Of a stretch of 64,000 bases of DNA, positions 34,448 through 46,003 are shown in pieces; position 1 is the first letter of the stretch; every line of letters begins with the position of its first letter. The stretch comes from Arachnomyces sp. PD_36 (lineage: Eukaryota > Ascomycota > Eurotiomycetes > Onygenales > Arachnomycetaceae). The position numbers and the translations under genes are program-made. The notes under the pieces were generated by a model. The model was not told the DNA's origin. It saw only the letters and a program-made list of their open reading frames with translations, and made no database searches. The DNA lies in contig JANTQE010000005.1 of NCBI GenBank assembly GCA_032988195.1, positions 310,001-374,000 of the forward strand, written 5' to 3'.

Positions 34448-36698
34448 AACCTCACAAATATCCAAGTGCGAAATGACGCTCCCTCGGATGTCCCATGCAA
34501 CAGGTGGTTGGTGACGGTTAACCTAGGCTCAGGTTTTGGTATGACTGGCTGGTATCTCAGAAGATATATACACTCTCTCTGAGGCCATCAAAAACGCAGC
34601 AATCCGATCCAGGTTCTTCCGTTATCTCCAGTTATGGGGTATTTTCCATATTCGAAGACAAGTCCAGAGTAGGTACGCCCAAAGAAAGGGGATGGTGATG
34701 GTCCAGGGAGAGGAACTTGCAATGAGCCTCCCAATCAATTCAAAATGAAGTATTTGTGTTTCGGAGGAGATTCGAGAACAAGCCCAAAGCCCAAGGATAG
34801 GTAGCTCCAGTCACGACGTCTCAACCCCTTTCGAGATATTAATTGTGAGATAACGAATCAGGAAACCCCTTCGACCTGAGATCGAGAGTGATTTCCTAGC
34901 CCTTTTTTGAGCCACTAGAGAATAGCAGAACTGCAGATTACCGTCGACGGCAACAGGAAAAGTGGTACCAGACAGGGTTGGACTTTTCTCGAAGTCAACC
35001 CAGATTAGGATGTAGTAGAAAGAGACGGGGATAGGCAGGGTATATCCACAAACGAGTCCCAAAACAACGGATGAAAGGCATGAAGAAAAGCCTCGATAGT
35101 TGCATGTTCTGCATCAACCGTCAGCACGGAAGCAATATTTAAATTCTCACCTTAAAGACCGAAGAATCACAGTTCGCCGTCAGACGAAACACGGAGTCAT
35201 TATTCCTCATTCGGCATGCAGTCCACACCTTGGTAAGCACGGTGCTTGGTAATCGGAATTCAGCCAGTAGGAGCACCTTGTAGTCCTCTTAGTCAGACAA
35301 ACACTGCAGGGCGTGCCGACTGAGTAATCGGTTGCCTCCAATGAGAGTGCTTTCCCGTACGTTGTCTCCGACGAGGAAAAACCGTTGAAATAAAGCTTCT
35401 CTCCTCATATCTCACCACCGCAGTCCACGATTCGCCGTGAAGAGGTTGCTTTCGCTTGATGCGAAGTAATTATTATCATGAGATCCCAGAGCTTTATCCC
35501 CTTATACTTTCCCCTGGCCAGACGGAATTGATCACAAATATATCCCAGAACAGAGGCGGATTATGCTGTGCTGGCACCCTTGACTCCGAACTTCCATCGT
35601 CCACGAGGAGCTGAGAGTATTACATGACAAAGATGAACCAGGTTTCTCATCGCTGCAGGCAGCCGACGGAGATCCTTCCTCACGTCTTGGATGTCCGTCG
35701 AAGGAGTTTACTAGTGGATTGCATCTGCAGGCCGCTTATATTCAGATAGTTATTAGAAACCACATGTGGCCAGGCCTGGATAGAGCATTGCTCACGGTGT
35801 CCCTTAGCCAGCCCACTTATCACCAGGCGATGGTGAGAGACCGTACTCAGTATGGGGCTGATATATCACCCAGCTTTAGCTTCGCTCGAGGCCAATACCA
35901 CCATGCCAACTAAAGAATAAACCAACCGGCGTTTATCAGAGGGCCCGTTAGCCTCACCCGATGTCGATTACTCATGAACCAGAAGCTGACATTTCAATCC
36001 CGTCGGAGTGACAAGGGCGTTGGGGCCTCTTGTCTCCTCAAATTATCTTACGCTGTTTGATTGCCCATGGGCCTGAGCACAGAGTCGTCCAAAGCTCTCC
36101 GGAGGTTAACATTCCGTGACAAACATCCTTGGGCGATAATGTTTCGGGTTTGTAGCCATTGTTCCGTTGGCGTGAGAGTAAATTCTAGGGAGTCTGTTTT
36201 GAACTGCTGTGGACTGCTCAGCCAAAAGACTTGACAAGCCGTCGAATTAAGATTTGGGCTAGTAGCCCTACAGCAAGCCCTAACGAGTTCCCAATTGGGA
36301 ATTGGGAAAGGAAAAAAGATACCTCAACTTGAACTCCCCTCTATCATCCCCGATATAATTCAAAACAATAATCAAAGAATGGAAAATATAGCAGATGACT
36401 GTGACTTAGCTACCTTGAAATCTCTATCTCAATTGAAGGCCTAGAATGTGGATGTTGTCACCTGCAAAACTTTTTGAAGTTTGCGGTTCACGACTTTCAT
36501 ACTACCCCACCAAATGACGCTTGCTCTCATCCAACTCACGACGGTGACTATATAACGTTCAGAAACGTACTCAATCATTATTCCTACCCAAAAAATACGG
36601 GGAAAGCTATAATTCTGAGGATATAACCCCTTCACTCCTCCAACTACCTCAAACTCCCACCAAAACACCCCACAACAACCCCGCCGCCGTCGCCAACC
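34448..36698. other. Divergent intergenic region
   Basis: 2.25 kb between the divergent coiled-coil gene and ADE8. Open frames are 83 codons or fewer and unconvincing. I see no RNA gene or repeat. The last ~150 bp is the ADE8 core promoter with a TATATAA element. Confidence 0.5.
36549..36555 (+). promoter_or_regulatory. Possible TATA element (TATATAA) of ADE8
   Basis: TATATAA 144 nt upstream of the ADE8 start codon; position is plausible, function inferred. Confidence 0.35.
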
Positions 36699-37343
36699 AT
36701 GACCTCCGAATCCAAAACCCGCCTCACAGTCCTAATCTCCGGCAGCGGTACAAACCTCCAAGCCCTCATAGACGCCACACAGCCCTCCTCCCTCCTCTCA
36801 TCCTGCACCATCGTCCGCGTAATATCCAACCGCAAAGCCGCCTACGGTCTAACCCGGGCCCAACAAGCCTCCATCCCAACAAAATACCACAACCTCCTCG
36901 AATACAAGAAGAAATACCCGGACGACGTACAACTCGCACGCTCGGAATACGATAAGGAACTAGCCTCGTTGGTACTGGCGGATAATCCGCAGCTGGTAGT
37001 ATGCGCGGGATTCATGCATATCCTCACCTCTTTATTTCTGGACCCGTTGCAGAAGGCTGGGGTGCCGGTTATAAATCTTCACCCGAGCTTACCGGGCCTG
37101 TTTAAAGGGGCGAATGGTATTTCGGATGCGCATAAGGCTTGGATGGAGGGGAAGATTGAGAAGACGGGGGTGATGATTCATGATGTGGTGGTGGAGGTGG
37201 ATGAGGGGCCCGCGTTGTTGGTAGAGGAGATCCCGTTTATTAAGGGGGTGGATGAGGATATTAATGTCTTTGAGCAGAGGGTACATGAGGTGGAGTGGAA
37301 GGCTATTGTTCAGGGGACACTTCTTGCTGTTCAAAGGCTTTGA
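36699..37343 (+). CDS. ADE8: Phosphoribosylglycinamide formyltransferase (GAR transformylase)
   Basis: Third step of de novo purine synthesis: transfers the formyl group of 10-formyl-tetrahydrofolate to GAR. Single exon of 214 aa, the usual length for the monofunctional PurN/Ade8 enzyme. Motifs are the N-terminal phosphate-binding loop LISGSGTNLQAL, VISNRKAAYGLTRA, the folate-site stretch VCAGFMHILT, and INLHPSLPGLFKG with the catalytic Asn and His. The catalytic Asp lies in VEVDEGPALLVEE. The N-terminal half uses many C-ending codons and the second half many G-ending ones, an internal shift with no functional meaning I can see. The gene is divergent from the coiled-coil gene and convergent with the Ser-rich protein. 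Confidence 0.95.
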   Translation: MTSESKTRLTVLISGSGTNLQALIDATQPSSLLSSCTIVRVISNRKAAYGLTRAQQASIPTKYHNLLEYKKKYPDDVQLARSEYDKELASLVLADNPQLVVCAGFMHILTSLFLDPLQKAGVPVINLHPSLPGLFKGANGISDAHKAWMEGKIEKTGVMIHDVVVEVDEGPALLVEEIPFIKGVDEDINVFEQRVHEVEWKAIVQGTLLAVQRL

Positions 37344-37829
37344 GATGTTGGTTGAAGGACGTGGAGTCTCCCCGTTCTGTCGCAACCTTATACGGCGTCG
37401 CGTCTCAACCCCCTCTGGCTCCGATCATGCCACTTGGGATATATAAGCTGTACACCGCGGTGAACTTTCTTGTTATTCACTCCAAATGATACCCCAAAAG
37501 ACCTAGCTTATGTGGGCACCCTTTCCCACCTGCAACGTGGACTTGGGATAGACCTTCGTCAATATCCCAATCATGTCCACGCCACACTGCCCCAGGGGTA
37601 AAAAAGCCTCCAGGAAGCATCATATCCGAGAAACAGAAGCAGCATCTCGAGACTACCCATGTATCTAACTTGACGGGTTAAATTGTCACAATACTATATA
37701 AAAAAGTTATAGCATCACCGAAGAAGAGTAACCCTTAGGGAAAGAAGACAAAAAAAGGGGGAATCTCATTAAGACATTAATACTTCAACTATCACTCCTC
37801 ACATACCTCATCATACCTCATTAAAGAAT
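37344..37829. other. Convergent 3' region
   Basis: 486 bp between the convergent ADE8 and Ser-rich genes, holding both 3' UTRs. Nothing else was seen. Confidence 0.5.
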
Positions 37830-39705
37830 TCAACCAGTCTTCCAAACGCCTTTCCGTTGCCCGTTACGACTTCCATAACTCCCAGGACCAAGAACAATGC
37901 TGTCGACAGCCTCTCTGACACGTTCTCTCTCGACCCTCACGACTTCAGCCTCAATCTTCCATATCGTCTCCAATTCGTCGATCATGGAGCTGACGAGGTC
38001 TGTATGCCCACGTACGATGCGCCACAGTGCGGACAACGAGCATGGCTGGGTGTCTCCACCGCCCCCCGTCTTCTGAGGGCCCTCAGGAGTCACGTCTATG
38101 CTATGGAGACTACGCAAACATAGCTCAAGCTTCGAATTTAATCGAGAAACTTCCGTTTGCCAGTTGCGCCCTATCGGGGTAATAAAATCCGCCGTAGCGG
38201 TACCGTCAAGCGACGCATTCTGAGATTTCCCGGAAGGGTTGAACCGTTCCACCCAGTTCTCAAACTCCCTAACTACCAAAGTATACCTCCCTCCACGAAG
38301 ATCAGTCATATCAGCCACATCCTGGAGCGTGCGAGAGAGTATCCGAATCTGCTCAGTGAAGTCATGGCGACCACCACTATTTCTCTTCGCATTCTCAGAT
38401 AGCTCTCGTAATGCTTTGGTATTTATGTTTTGCTGCACAGCACTATCGGAGGCTATTGCGGACCGATACTTGGCTGCGACACTTTTGTAGCGTTGTCGTA
38501 GCTGTTTCTCTGCGCTGGCTTTCCATTGTGTTTGTGTTTGGACGGCGGAGGAGTGGATGAGATGTAGTTGAAGGAGTTCGGTTTGTAGGGCTGCAACCTC
38601 AGGGCGGGAGGCAGTAAGGAATGAGTCTGGGTCTGTGGGCTGCACTGTAGGGGTCGATGCAGTCGGTGGAGGGGGTTTGGGCTGTTTCTTCGGGCTATAG
38701 TGTTGCTGAAAAGTATTAAACGACGGTTTCGCCGACTTTGAAGTCGAGGCAACTGAAGCTGTGGGCGTCGAAGCTACCGATTCGCTTTGCTTTAGTGCAA
38801 GTTGGTTACTGAACCGACTGCCATCTAATTGCACGCTGCGATTTCTAGCATGGCTCTTGGTCTGGCTCCCAGGGGCGCCAGGTCTCGAAGATGCAGGCTG
38901 TCGCAAAGACGCAGATCTCTCTAGTCTAGATGGAGGGAGCATTTGTGTTTTCTGTTGTTGAGCTGGTAACCCTCCTCCAACCTTTGCTTCAGTGTGTGTT
39001 GCAGTTGTCGGCGTCGATGGCGCACTACTCTCCCCAGACCTAGCCAAACTCAACCTATGCGAACTTATGGAAGGAGCATTCCGATGTCTCTGTAACCGCA
39101 TCCGACTTTCCTGCTGTTGTGCCGGCTGCGCTGGCTGTTGCAATTGTGGCTTCGGTTTCGATTGCGATTGCGATTGCAACTGCGGCTGCGACCTCTCGGG
39201 TATATGCTGGCTCTCTCGTCGAAAGCCACTCTTCTGAGGTAACAAGCTCCGTCTTTGAGGAGAAGCATTATCACGGTCTCTATCCCTGCCTAAACTCGCA
39301 GATGAAGTAGACGTCGACGAAACCGATTCCGACCTTGTGGGTTTATGGAACTGTCCAGTCCTCCTCCTTCCAAGTCCATTTTCAATCCCAACCGTCGTGG
39401 TTGTTGTTGTTCCCGTCCCCGTCCCGGTGTTCGACGTAGTCCTCGGTTTCAATCTGCTTGCAGCCGGTGCATTCTCTCGGGTGGGGCTCTGTCGTACAGT
39501 ACCAGCAACATAATAAGAATCATCATATACTATATATCATATGGGTATTTCTTCTTGGAAAACGCTAGGTTCTTTTCATTCCACAGGATAGAGAGATCGA
39601 GCTCGGGCATCATTGAATAGAACATACCGCAATGTTTTGGCCAACCTGTCTCTGGCTCAACCGAGTCGGTTCCCGCAGTGAAAGTGATCGTGTCGGTATC
39701 GGCAT
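37830..39705 (-). CDS. Unrecognised Ser/Gln-rich protein with C-terminal helical domain
   Basis: I do not recognise the family. Proposed model: exon 1 39705-39628 and exon 2 39488-37830, 578 aa. The large frame lacks an ATG before about residue 150 and is open upstream only to a stop near 39540, so a spliced 5' exon is required. A GTATGT donor after GCG at 39628 joins in phase to a CAG acceptor, giving an N-terminus MPIPTRSLSLREPTR... Residues ~30-280 are disordered, with Thr, Ser, Gln and Pro runs. Residues ~290-570 are helical: a coiled-coil-like stretch (ALQTELLQLHLIHSS...QLRQRYKSVAAKYRSAI), a conserved-looking FENWVERF segment and a C-terminal amphipathic helix (ELETIWKIEAEVVRVERERVREAV). 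This resembles cytoskeletal or spindle-associated fungal proteins, but no function can be assigned. The second exon is firm; the first is tentative. Confidence 0.7.
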
Positions 39706-40407
39706 CGCCCCCAACCCCCGTGGATATCTGAGCCTTGCTGAGAATGGTGAGAAGCTCCAAGTCCAGGAGATTGTGGAAGCTTTCTCGAGGGAAGTGTCGG
39801 TGACAAGGATCGTTGATTGCTGTGAATGTTTGGGGGAAGTCGTAAACAAATGGAGAGAAAACGAGCCAATCAGCCCCTCCATTCGTTGTCACTTTCTCAA
39901 GCTGCCTATCACTTCAACGATAAGGAGCGGTTCATTCCTCCAAAGACAACACACAATTCATTTATGCCGATGAGAGAGGCAATTACTGGGTTAAATTATA
40001 TTCTTTCTCACGCTCCAAAGGAGTGTCTACAAATGTAAACTCGTGGAAGATCGTACAAGAATATCATTTTTCCGAGGAGCTCGAAGCCCCAGCCGTGGCC
40101 GATGTCTATCGAGTTCACAACACAAAGTAAAGAGAACGGGAAAGTGCCAGCCATAGATTCATGCCTGGGCATCGAAAAGATGAAACAATAAAAGAGGTGG
40201 TAAAGTAGAAGGGGGGTTGATATTGGGGGTAACGATGCAAAAACTGCTGCAGAAGAAAGAAGACAACCCGTTTTACTATCCTCCTTATAAAACGCAGGCA
40301 TGGGCGCATTTCAGTCATTCATTAATACAGACATCTCTTCAGTTACTCCATGCTACTGTTCTCGCATTCCTTCGTATCGATATCGTAGTCGTTCTCAACA
40401 ACCTCAC
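39706..40407. other. Intergenic region between tandem minus-strand genes
   Basis: 702 bp with promoter of the Ser-rich gene and 3' flank of 6-phosphogluconolactonase. Overlapping open frames on both strands near 39530-39973 are not supported as separate genes. Confidence 0.45.
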
Positions 40408-41202
40408 TCAAAGACTTCCCCTCCTGGGAAACCCAACACCTTCCACCGCATTGACGTCGGTGAACCAGCTGACTTTATCACCAGCCCCCATATTAACGAG
40501 GCCACATGGCAAGCTTCTTCCCTCCTCAGTATCAAAGATTTGTCTCATTATCTCCTTCTTTCCTCCACCCGTCGCCACAAACGCGATCTTTAGCGCATGA
40601 GTAACCACCGGAAGAGTGAGCGTGATGCGTTTCGGTGGCGGTTTCGGTGAATCCGAAATTGGTGCAACCCAGGAGTCTGTCTCGCGGAGGAGTTCATGGT
40701 CGGGGAAGAGGCTGCAGGTATGGCCATCTGGTCCACAGCCTAGGAGGAGAAGGTCAAAAACGGGAAGCTTGACGCTATCCTTCGCAGCAAAAGTGCGCAT
40801 TAGCTCCTCTTGGTACTGGTCCGCCAGCTCCTGCTCGTCCTCGAGATAGGCGACATCAATGGGGTGGACCTTGGGAGTTCCGAGCTCGGTGGGGATCTTA
40901 TCGAGGAGTTCGGACTTGACGAGACGGTAATTGCTATCCTCATGGTCTAGCGCCACAGCACGTTCATCGGCGAAAAAGATCTCCCAGCTGGAGAATTGAG
41001 GGGTGTCTTCCTCCGAGCCGTCACTTGGTGCGAGGAGTGCTTTTGCTAGGATGGTTGGGAGAGAACCGCCCGAAACTGCGACGCGGAAGACCTTGTGACG
41101 ATTTAAACCTGCATTCTGACACTGCAGGACGTACTTCCGGAGGCGCTTGGCGAGGTCCTCGGTGCTCTGGAAGCTGTAGAGGTTTGGGGATGTGCCTGCC
41201 AT
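40408..41202 (-). CDS. 6-phosphogluconolactonase (Sol/DevB type)
   Basis: Second step of the oxidative pentose-phosphate pathway: hydrolyses 6-phosphogluconolactone, supporting NADPH production; cytosolic. Single exon of 264 aa. The start is the ATG at 41202 in a strong context (ccgccaccATGG), which gives MAGTSPNLYSF. The in-frame upstream extension to 41310 has no ATG and looks like leader sequence. Motifs are VAVSGGSLP, WEIFFADERAV (the conserved ADER) and LLLLGCGPDGHTCSLFP, which carries the catalytic GxGxDGHTxSLFP signature with its His. The protein ends VEGVGFPRRGSL. Length and motifs match yeast Sol3/Sol4. It is divergent from the Cys-rich secreted gene, 2.5 kb away. Confidence 0.95.
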   Translation of the reverse strand: MAGTSPNLYSFQSTEDLAKRLRKYVLQCQNAGLNRHKVFRVAVSGGSLPTILAKALLAPSDGSEEDTPQFSSWEIFFADERAVALDHEDSNYRLVKSELLDKIPTELGTPKVHPIDVAYLEDEQELADQYQEELMRTFAAKDSVKLPVFDLLLLGCGPDGHTCSLFPDHELLRETDSWVAPISDSPKPPPKRITLTLPVVTHALKIAFVATGGGKKEIMRQIFDTEEGRSLPCGLVNMGAGDKVSWFTDVNAVEGVGFPRRGSL

Positions 41203-43690
41203 GGTGGCGGAATGCTCCGGTGCGATGATGTACGGTGTAGATGCAAAGAGTTCGTCAGAGCGGGGTGGTGGCGGGGTAAACGGGAGCGATGAAATGAGAT
41301 AAAAAAGCAAAAGTTGCTTTGGTCGCGATACACAAAGACAGGCAATTATGTAGAGGCCTAGGATCTGAACAAATGAAGAGATTGATGAGGTGAAGGTCGC
41401 AAGTCAGAAGTGAGAGACCAATTCGGTCATCGTCAACAAATAAATCGAATCGATGATGGAGAAGGAAGTATCCGCAACAACGGCTTGCCTAAAAGAGCTG
41501 TGGGACCCCTGGTTCACTCCCTTCCTCGCGATTCTATATCAACAAAATAATATATCAAACAAGCAACAGGTAACCACAACACACAACCCCCAATCAACCT
41601 ATATCGCAAGTGTTGTCGCCTCAATGCGCACGTACGTAGCCTACAGCTATTTCGGGCCCGAAATCTGTTTGCAAACACGAAACCATCAGCAAATCTCGCC
41701 GGTAAAATCCCCCTCCCGATGTCACTCTTCCCGTCGAGATGCATTTTAGGGGCCAAGGAGTAATAATGCGAAATCAATCGCTTCTGTAAATCCGATGGGG
41801 AAACGGAACGTGGGTGGGCAGAATGGGTGCGCTCACAGGTAAGTCCATGATTTCGCATCAACCCCGGACCCTAGCAGGACAGCACTCCTCAAGACACTTT
41901 AGCCGGGGTTATCAAGAACTTGTCGACGAGTATCAATTCGCAAACGCCTATTTGATCGGGTGTCTTCACCGAGGGTTCTGATGTTGAAAAAACATCCATT
42001 CCGAGGATTTCTAGGACATTCGCCCGTTTTCACCGGTGCCCCTCCAGGAAGTTTTTGATAACAGATATTTGCCCCTCATGCACGAAGCTGCAAGAGATAT
42101 AATTTGACGTCATAGTTCCAGGGAGTGGCCGTTGGCGTGGGATGTTTGCGTCTTTCTGTTCTGGGCATGTCCTATTTCTCGCATTTATCATGCACTCAAA
42201 CATATTTAAGAGAAGCGGAAATTGCTGATAAAGTAGAGACTCCAAAGGGTCAACGGGCGTCGTACATCAAAAGTCGAGCTGGGGCAATCCCTGGATAGCT
42301 GCGCACTAATGGACCAAGCATGGCTTTTTTCGCCCTGGGCAACGTGCAGAAGAAGTCGATCAACTGACAAGGGAAGTGGCATGATTGAAGCCACCGACAT
42401 CAGAACCTGGCTTTGCGGCATCGCAAGCTATTTTCAGGCTTTGAAGCCAGAGGTCTGGACTTTCCATGTGTGCCCAGTCCAGGAATCGGAGTCTCTATCG
42501 GAACCCAAACCTGTGGCTGTGCATCCCGCAACATGGCCAAATTCCTGATTTTAGAGAGAGAGGGAAAGCAAGAATTTCTAGCCACCGTGGTTCGAACTCA
42601 GGAATGAAGTCCCAGGCCAATCTCCAGCGTCGTATCGCAATCCCTTCCCTCCCTTTGCCATGGAACGTTTTTGTTTCTGAAACATGGCTAATTCCACCTG
42701 TTGGGTGTCTTCCCGCCTGGTCAAGGATTTCACGGATCCACCGTTCCCAAGGAAGAGCTTGAGATCTTGAAGTCAAAGAAGGTCATCGCTTAATCCACCT
42801 GTTACAAGCGTACGTGTGTGTTGTTTGCCTTCCGGTGGCTTTTGGACTCTCATGCCGCTTTAAAGATACAGAGCCTTGAAGAATTTACCCATAACCAACT
42901 CCACAGTCTCGTATGGACAGAAAGCACTAAGTTCGAGCGACTGATACCGCGACCACCGGACTCAGAGAGAGAGGATCCTTCATCATGATAGGAGAGCGAG
43001 CCTATTTAATGAATGAATTTTACAAGGTACAATATTGCCTCCTGTCTACCTCCATGCTCACCCTGAGCATCTTGTCGAGGTCGAGTCCACCGCAGGTGTA
43101 CCACCGACGGCCTGAAGAGAAGAAAGGAAAGAGAAAACGAGAAGATATCAACACGTCAAAAAGCTCTTCTCTCGGCTGAAAATTGATGCCAATTGTTTGC
43201 CTAAGATTGTGTCTGGATTTTACGCTTCAAACAACTACAGCCCCAAACAAGCAGGGTTAACTGCTTTTTGTTTCATTTCTCTCCCTTTGTGTGTTGTTTG
43301 CTTTGGATCCTCGAAGTGTTTCCCCCATGGAGCACAACATAAGCGAGAGGGGGGATAAGAGGAAAGGTTTTAAGAGGGTGTTGCCCTTGAGTGTTCGGTC
43401 ACCCCTTACTCCATATTGCCATCGTGACAACATCCCCTTACCTATCACCAACGACTTTCCCCTCGAAATCGCTAGTATTTCAAATCGCTCTGATAGGAGC
43501 ATTTAGCCATGCATCCTCTGCAGAGTAGTAGAGGACCGTGGGAAACTCAAAAGCAGGATGGATCTCCCAAGAACGTGTTATGAAGCATACGTATGCTCAA
43601 ACTCCTCCTGCACTGTTGATCCGTTTCTGTATACTAATCTTATTGCGATTTCTATCTTAAGACTTTCAACATTTCCGTGGATTGTCCTGA
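41203..43690. other. Divergent intergenic region
   Basis: 2.5 kb between divergent starts. Open frames reach only about 115 codons and overlap. A TTCGAA-type box near 42591 resembles a Pol III B box, but no tRNA cloverleaf surrounds it. No other feature was seen. Confidence 0.5.
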
Positions 43691-45611
43691 ATGATGCATA
43701 CTCTTCCAGTATCAAAGGTGGTACTGGTCCTGCTCATATGGGCGGGTGAGCTTTTCTTCCATGGGATAGGTGTAGAGTCGAAGCCCAACCCGAGTTTGCG
43801 AATATCTTCGGCGTCTATTATCTCCTTACCTAAGACGGCTAGCCATCAACCAGAAGCTTCCGACCGATCTACAGCGAGTAAAAAATCGGCGATTGGTGAA
43901 TACGGCATCATGGCTGGCCTGTTGACATCACCGAAAAACGCCCCCTTCGAGAGGTCACATTCCAAAGGTACGTGAATTATAAATTAGAGAACTTGCGCCG
44001 AATTGACAACCTCGCGCCTGCGCTAGTGCCGTTACTTCCTATTTCAAGGAGACAAACCAACGAACTCGAACAGAGCAATGTGGAGGTTGAGGAAGATGGA
44101 TCGACCGCAGGATCCAAAACTACAAAGGAGGTGGAAACAACTACCTCCACGCAGCTTTCTCCTTCCGCCGAGAGTCCTTTTGAAGAACAGCTCTGCTCTG
44201 CAGACTGCAAGAGATGCAGATCCTCCGGGCTTGGCCCTCCAAGAGAGTCTCGTCCCAAACTATTGGCTCGCCATTCCGGGGCAGATGACACCAATTCCAC
44301 CCCGAAACGTGATTGGGAATTCGTAGACGCTCCCAAGATAGTTGAAATCTCAAGAGACGCCGATGGAAAATCAACGTCTGAAATGGCCCGATTGGAGGAC
44401 TCGTTTCTCACGATGGGTCAACTTGGCCTCTACGGTTGTTCTAGTGTGGTTGTTGTGTCCAAATACGCCGTATACATGTCCCATTTGTATGAGATTCCTT
44501 CCTTTACGGCCTTCAAAAATGGCAAGGATGCTAGGGATGGTTTTATATTCGTGGAATCCGAATTCAAGAAGAGGGTTTCAGACTTCTTGGATAAAGGTGA
44601 GCTCAAGAACCCGGAGTTCACGGGCTCGAAGAAATTCCCGAACCCTTCAACTCAGGCTATTATCATAAGCCCCAAGGGAGGTTCCAAAGATGCAAAGTTT
44701 AAATATACGAAGCTGGTGAATAGGATTTCCGAGGAGCTCACAAGGGCCCTGAAACTGCCCCAAAAGCCGGTTATCCAGAGCTACAGCGTCGATGGCGATA
44801 CTTCAGAGAAAGATGATAATTTGGGGGACAGCGCGCCTGACGGGAAACTGGTTTTCGAATACATCCCAAAGGGCCGGGAGCCCGCCAAGGATTGTAAGAC
44901 AAACTCAACGGTGGCTCTTTTTATGGGGGATCCAGAGCACGGGAAGGAGTATCCCATTATTTTCACATCGCATTGGATGAGGGACGTTCATGACGGGAAA
45001 TGCCCTGAGGCGGCAACTACGACAATTAAAGCAGAAGCCGCCATTGCCAAGGAACTCGGGCCTAAACCGACGGGGTTCGATTGTAAGGGATCACCAGTAT
45101 GCGGTGGTGTACCTGGCTTCGACAAGGATAAGGATTCGTGGTGGAAAGGCTGTGATATGGCTGTTGCGGAGTTGAACGATGAAGAGTATTACGGGTATGT
45201 GCTGTTCTCTCATACTTCAGCACGAGAAGTAGGGAGGCTTTCTAACAGTTGGGCCAGAACACGGGATGACAACAAAGACACTGGAGGCTGCGGCCCCAGG
45301 GCGATCATAAATCAGATGCCGGCCTGCGGAGTCTTCGTCGAGGGGGATAATTGCCAAGTTAAAGGAAAATACTTTAAAGAGTAAGTTCTAAACCTTTTCA
45401 CCCTGGTCAGCTCGACTCAACTAATATATACCGTTCTCAAACTCCTAATAGCTTAATGGAGATGATCAAAGAATCCCCAGAAAACCCGGAGAGTTGCGGA
45501 TATTGCGGCTCAGCACACCTCGAAAATGGTTGTAAACTGAAAGTTGATCACACAGTTAACTGCATGCAGCAGGGTGGATATAGACCACCTGCTTTTATGC
45601 TCCCACCTTGA
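43691..45611 (+). CDS. Large secreted cysteine-rich protein, unknown function
   Basis: Protein of 596 aa in three exons (43691-43967, 44027-45380, 45452-45611). Signal peptide: basic start, then VVLVLLIWAGELFF. A Met-Met start allows 43691 or 43694. Residues 30-160 are disordered and polar. The rest is a folded, secreted-type region with 16 cysteines in all, starting with the tight cluster CSADCKRC and ending with CGYCGS...NGC...NC. The segment LYGCSSVVVVSKYAVYMSHLYEIPSF, followed by a VESEFKKRV...L block and KLVFEYIP, resembles from memory a C-terminal domain of fungal secreted proteins, some attached to chitinases. Here it stands alone. Intron 1 has a TTGACAAC-type branch site and restores frame exactly. 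The terminal exon adds six cysteines. It could be an apoplastic or wall protein; no enzymatic motif was found. Confidence 0.82.
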
Positions 45612-45931
45612 TATTAGAGATTCTTCCTCTGAATAATAGGAGAGATAAGAGTCGGGCGGGGGAATCACCATCCCCCTTTTCATAAGATACGTAACTAAGT
45701 TGTACTCCAAGGGCTGAACTGAGGCCGTCTCAGGCAATCGGACGCAAGAGATACTCATGGTCCCTCGAATTGTCTTCCCACGATTACCCTTTAGAAATAG
45801 CAAATAATTTATTTGGTGGTTGTGGTTCCCTCCTAACTCAATGGACGAAGCAAGCCCAGTCTGGGACAAGATCAAAAGGGAGCCACTTAGAAGATAGAGT
45901 GAGAAGCCCTCAACATGAACCATAACCACAA
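45612..45931. other. Spacer between secreted-protein gene and tRNA-Asp
   Basis: 320 bp, 3' flank of the secreted-protein gene and upstream flank of the tRNA. Nothing else was seen. Confidence 0.5.
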
Positions 45932-46003
45932 TCCTCGATGGTCTAACGGTTATGATGGTCGCTTGTCACGCGATCGACCTGGGTTCGACTCCCAGTCGGG
46001 GAG
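45932..46003 (+). tRNA. tRNA-Asp (anticodon GTC)
   Basis: A 72-nt cloverleaf without intron. The acceptor stem TCCTCGA pairs with TCGGGGA, and G is the discriminator. The anticodon loop is TTGTCAC with GTC (Asp). The T arm carries the standard GGTTCGA B box, and TGGTCTAACGG is the A box. Ten T residues follow as terminator. All arms look intact. Confidence 0.95.

Noticed and set aside
39530..39892. 120-codon minus-strand frame upstream of the Ser-rich gene
   Set aside because: A different frame over the same bases fits better as a spliced 5' exon of that gene, and this one shows no family signature.
42580..42610. B-box-like GGTTCGAAC suggesting a tRNA
   Set aside because: No acceptor, D or anticodon arms can be drawn around it.
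43972..44026. Frame start upstream of exon 2 of the Cys-rich gene (reading NYKLENLRR...)
   Set aside because: This segment is intron 1: GTACGT donor, branch-like TTGACAAC and TAG acceptor restore frame with the signal-peptide exon.
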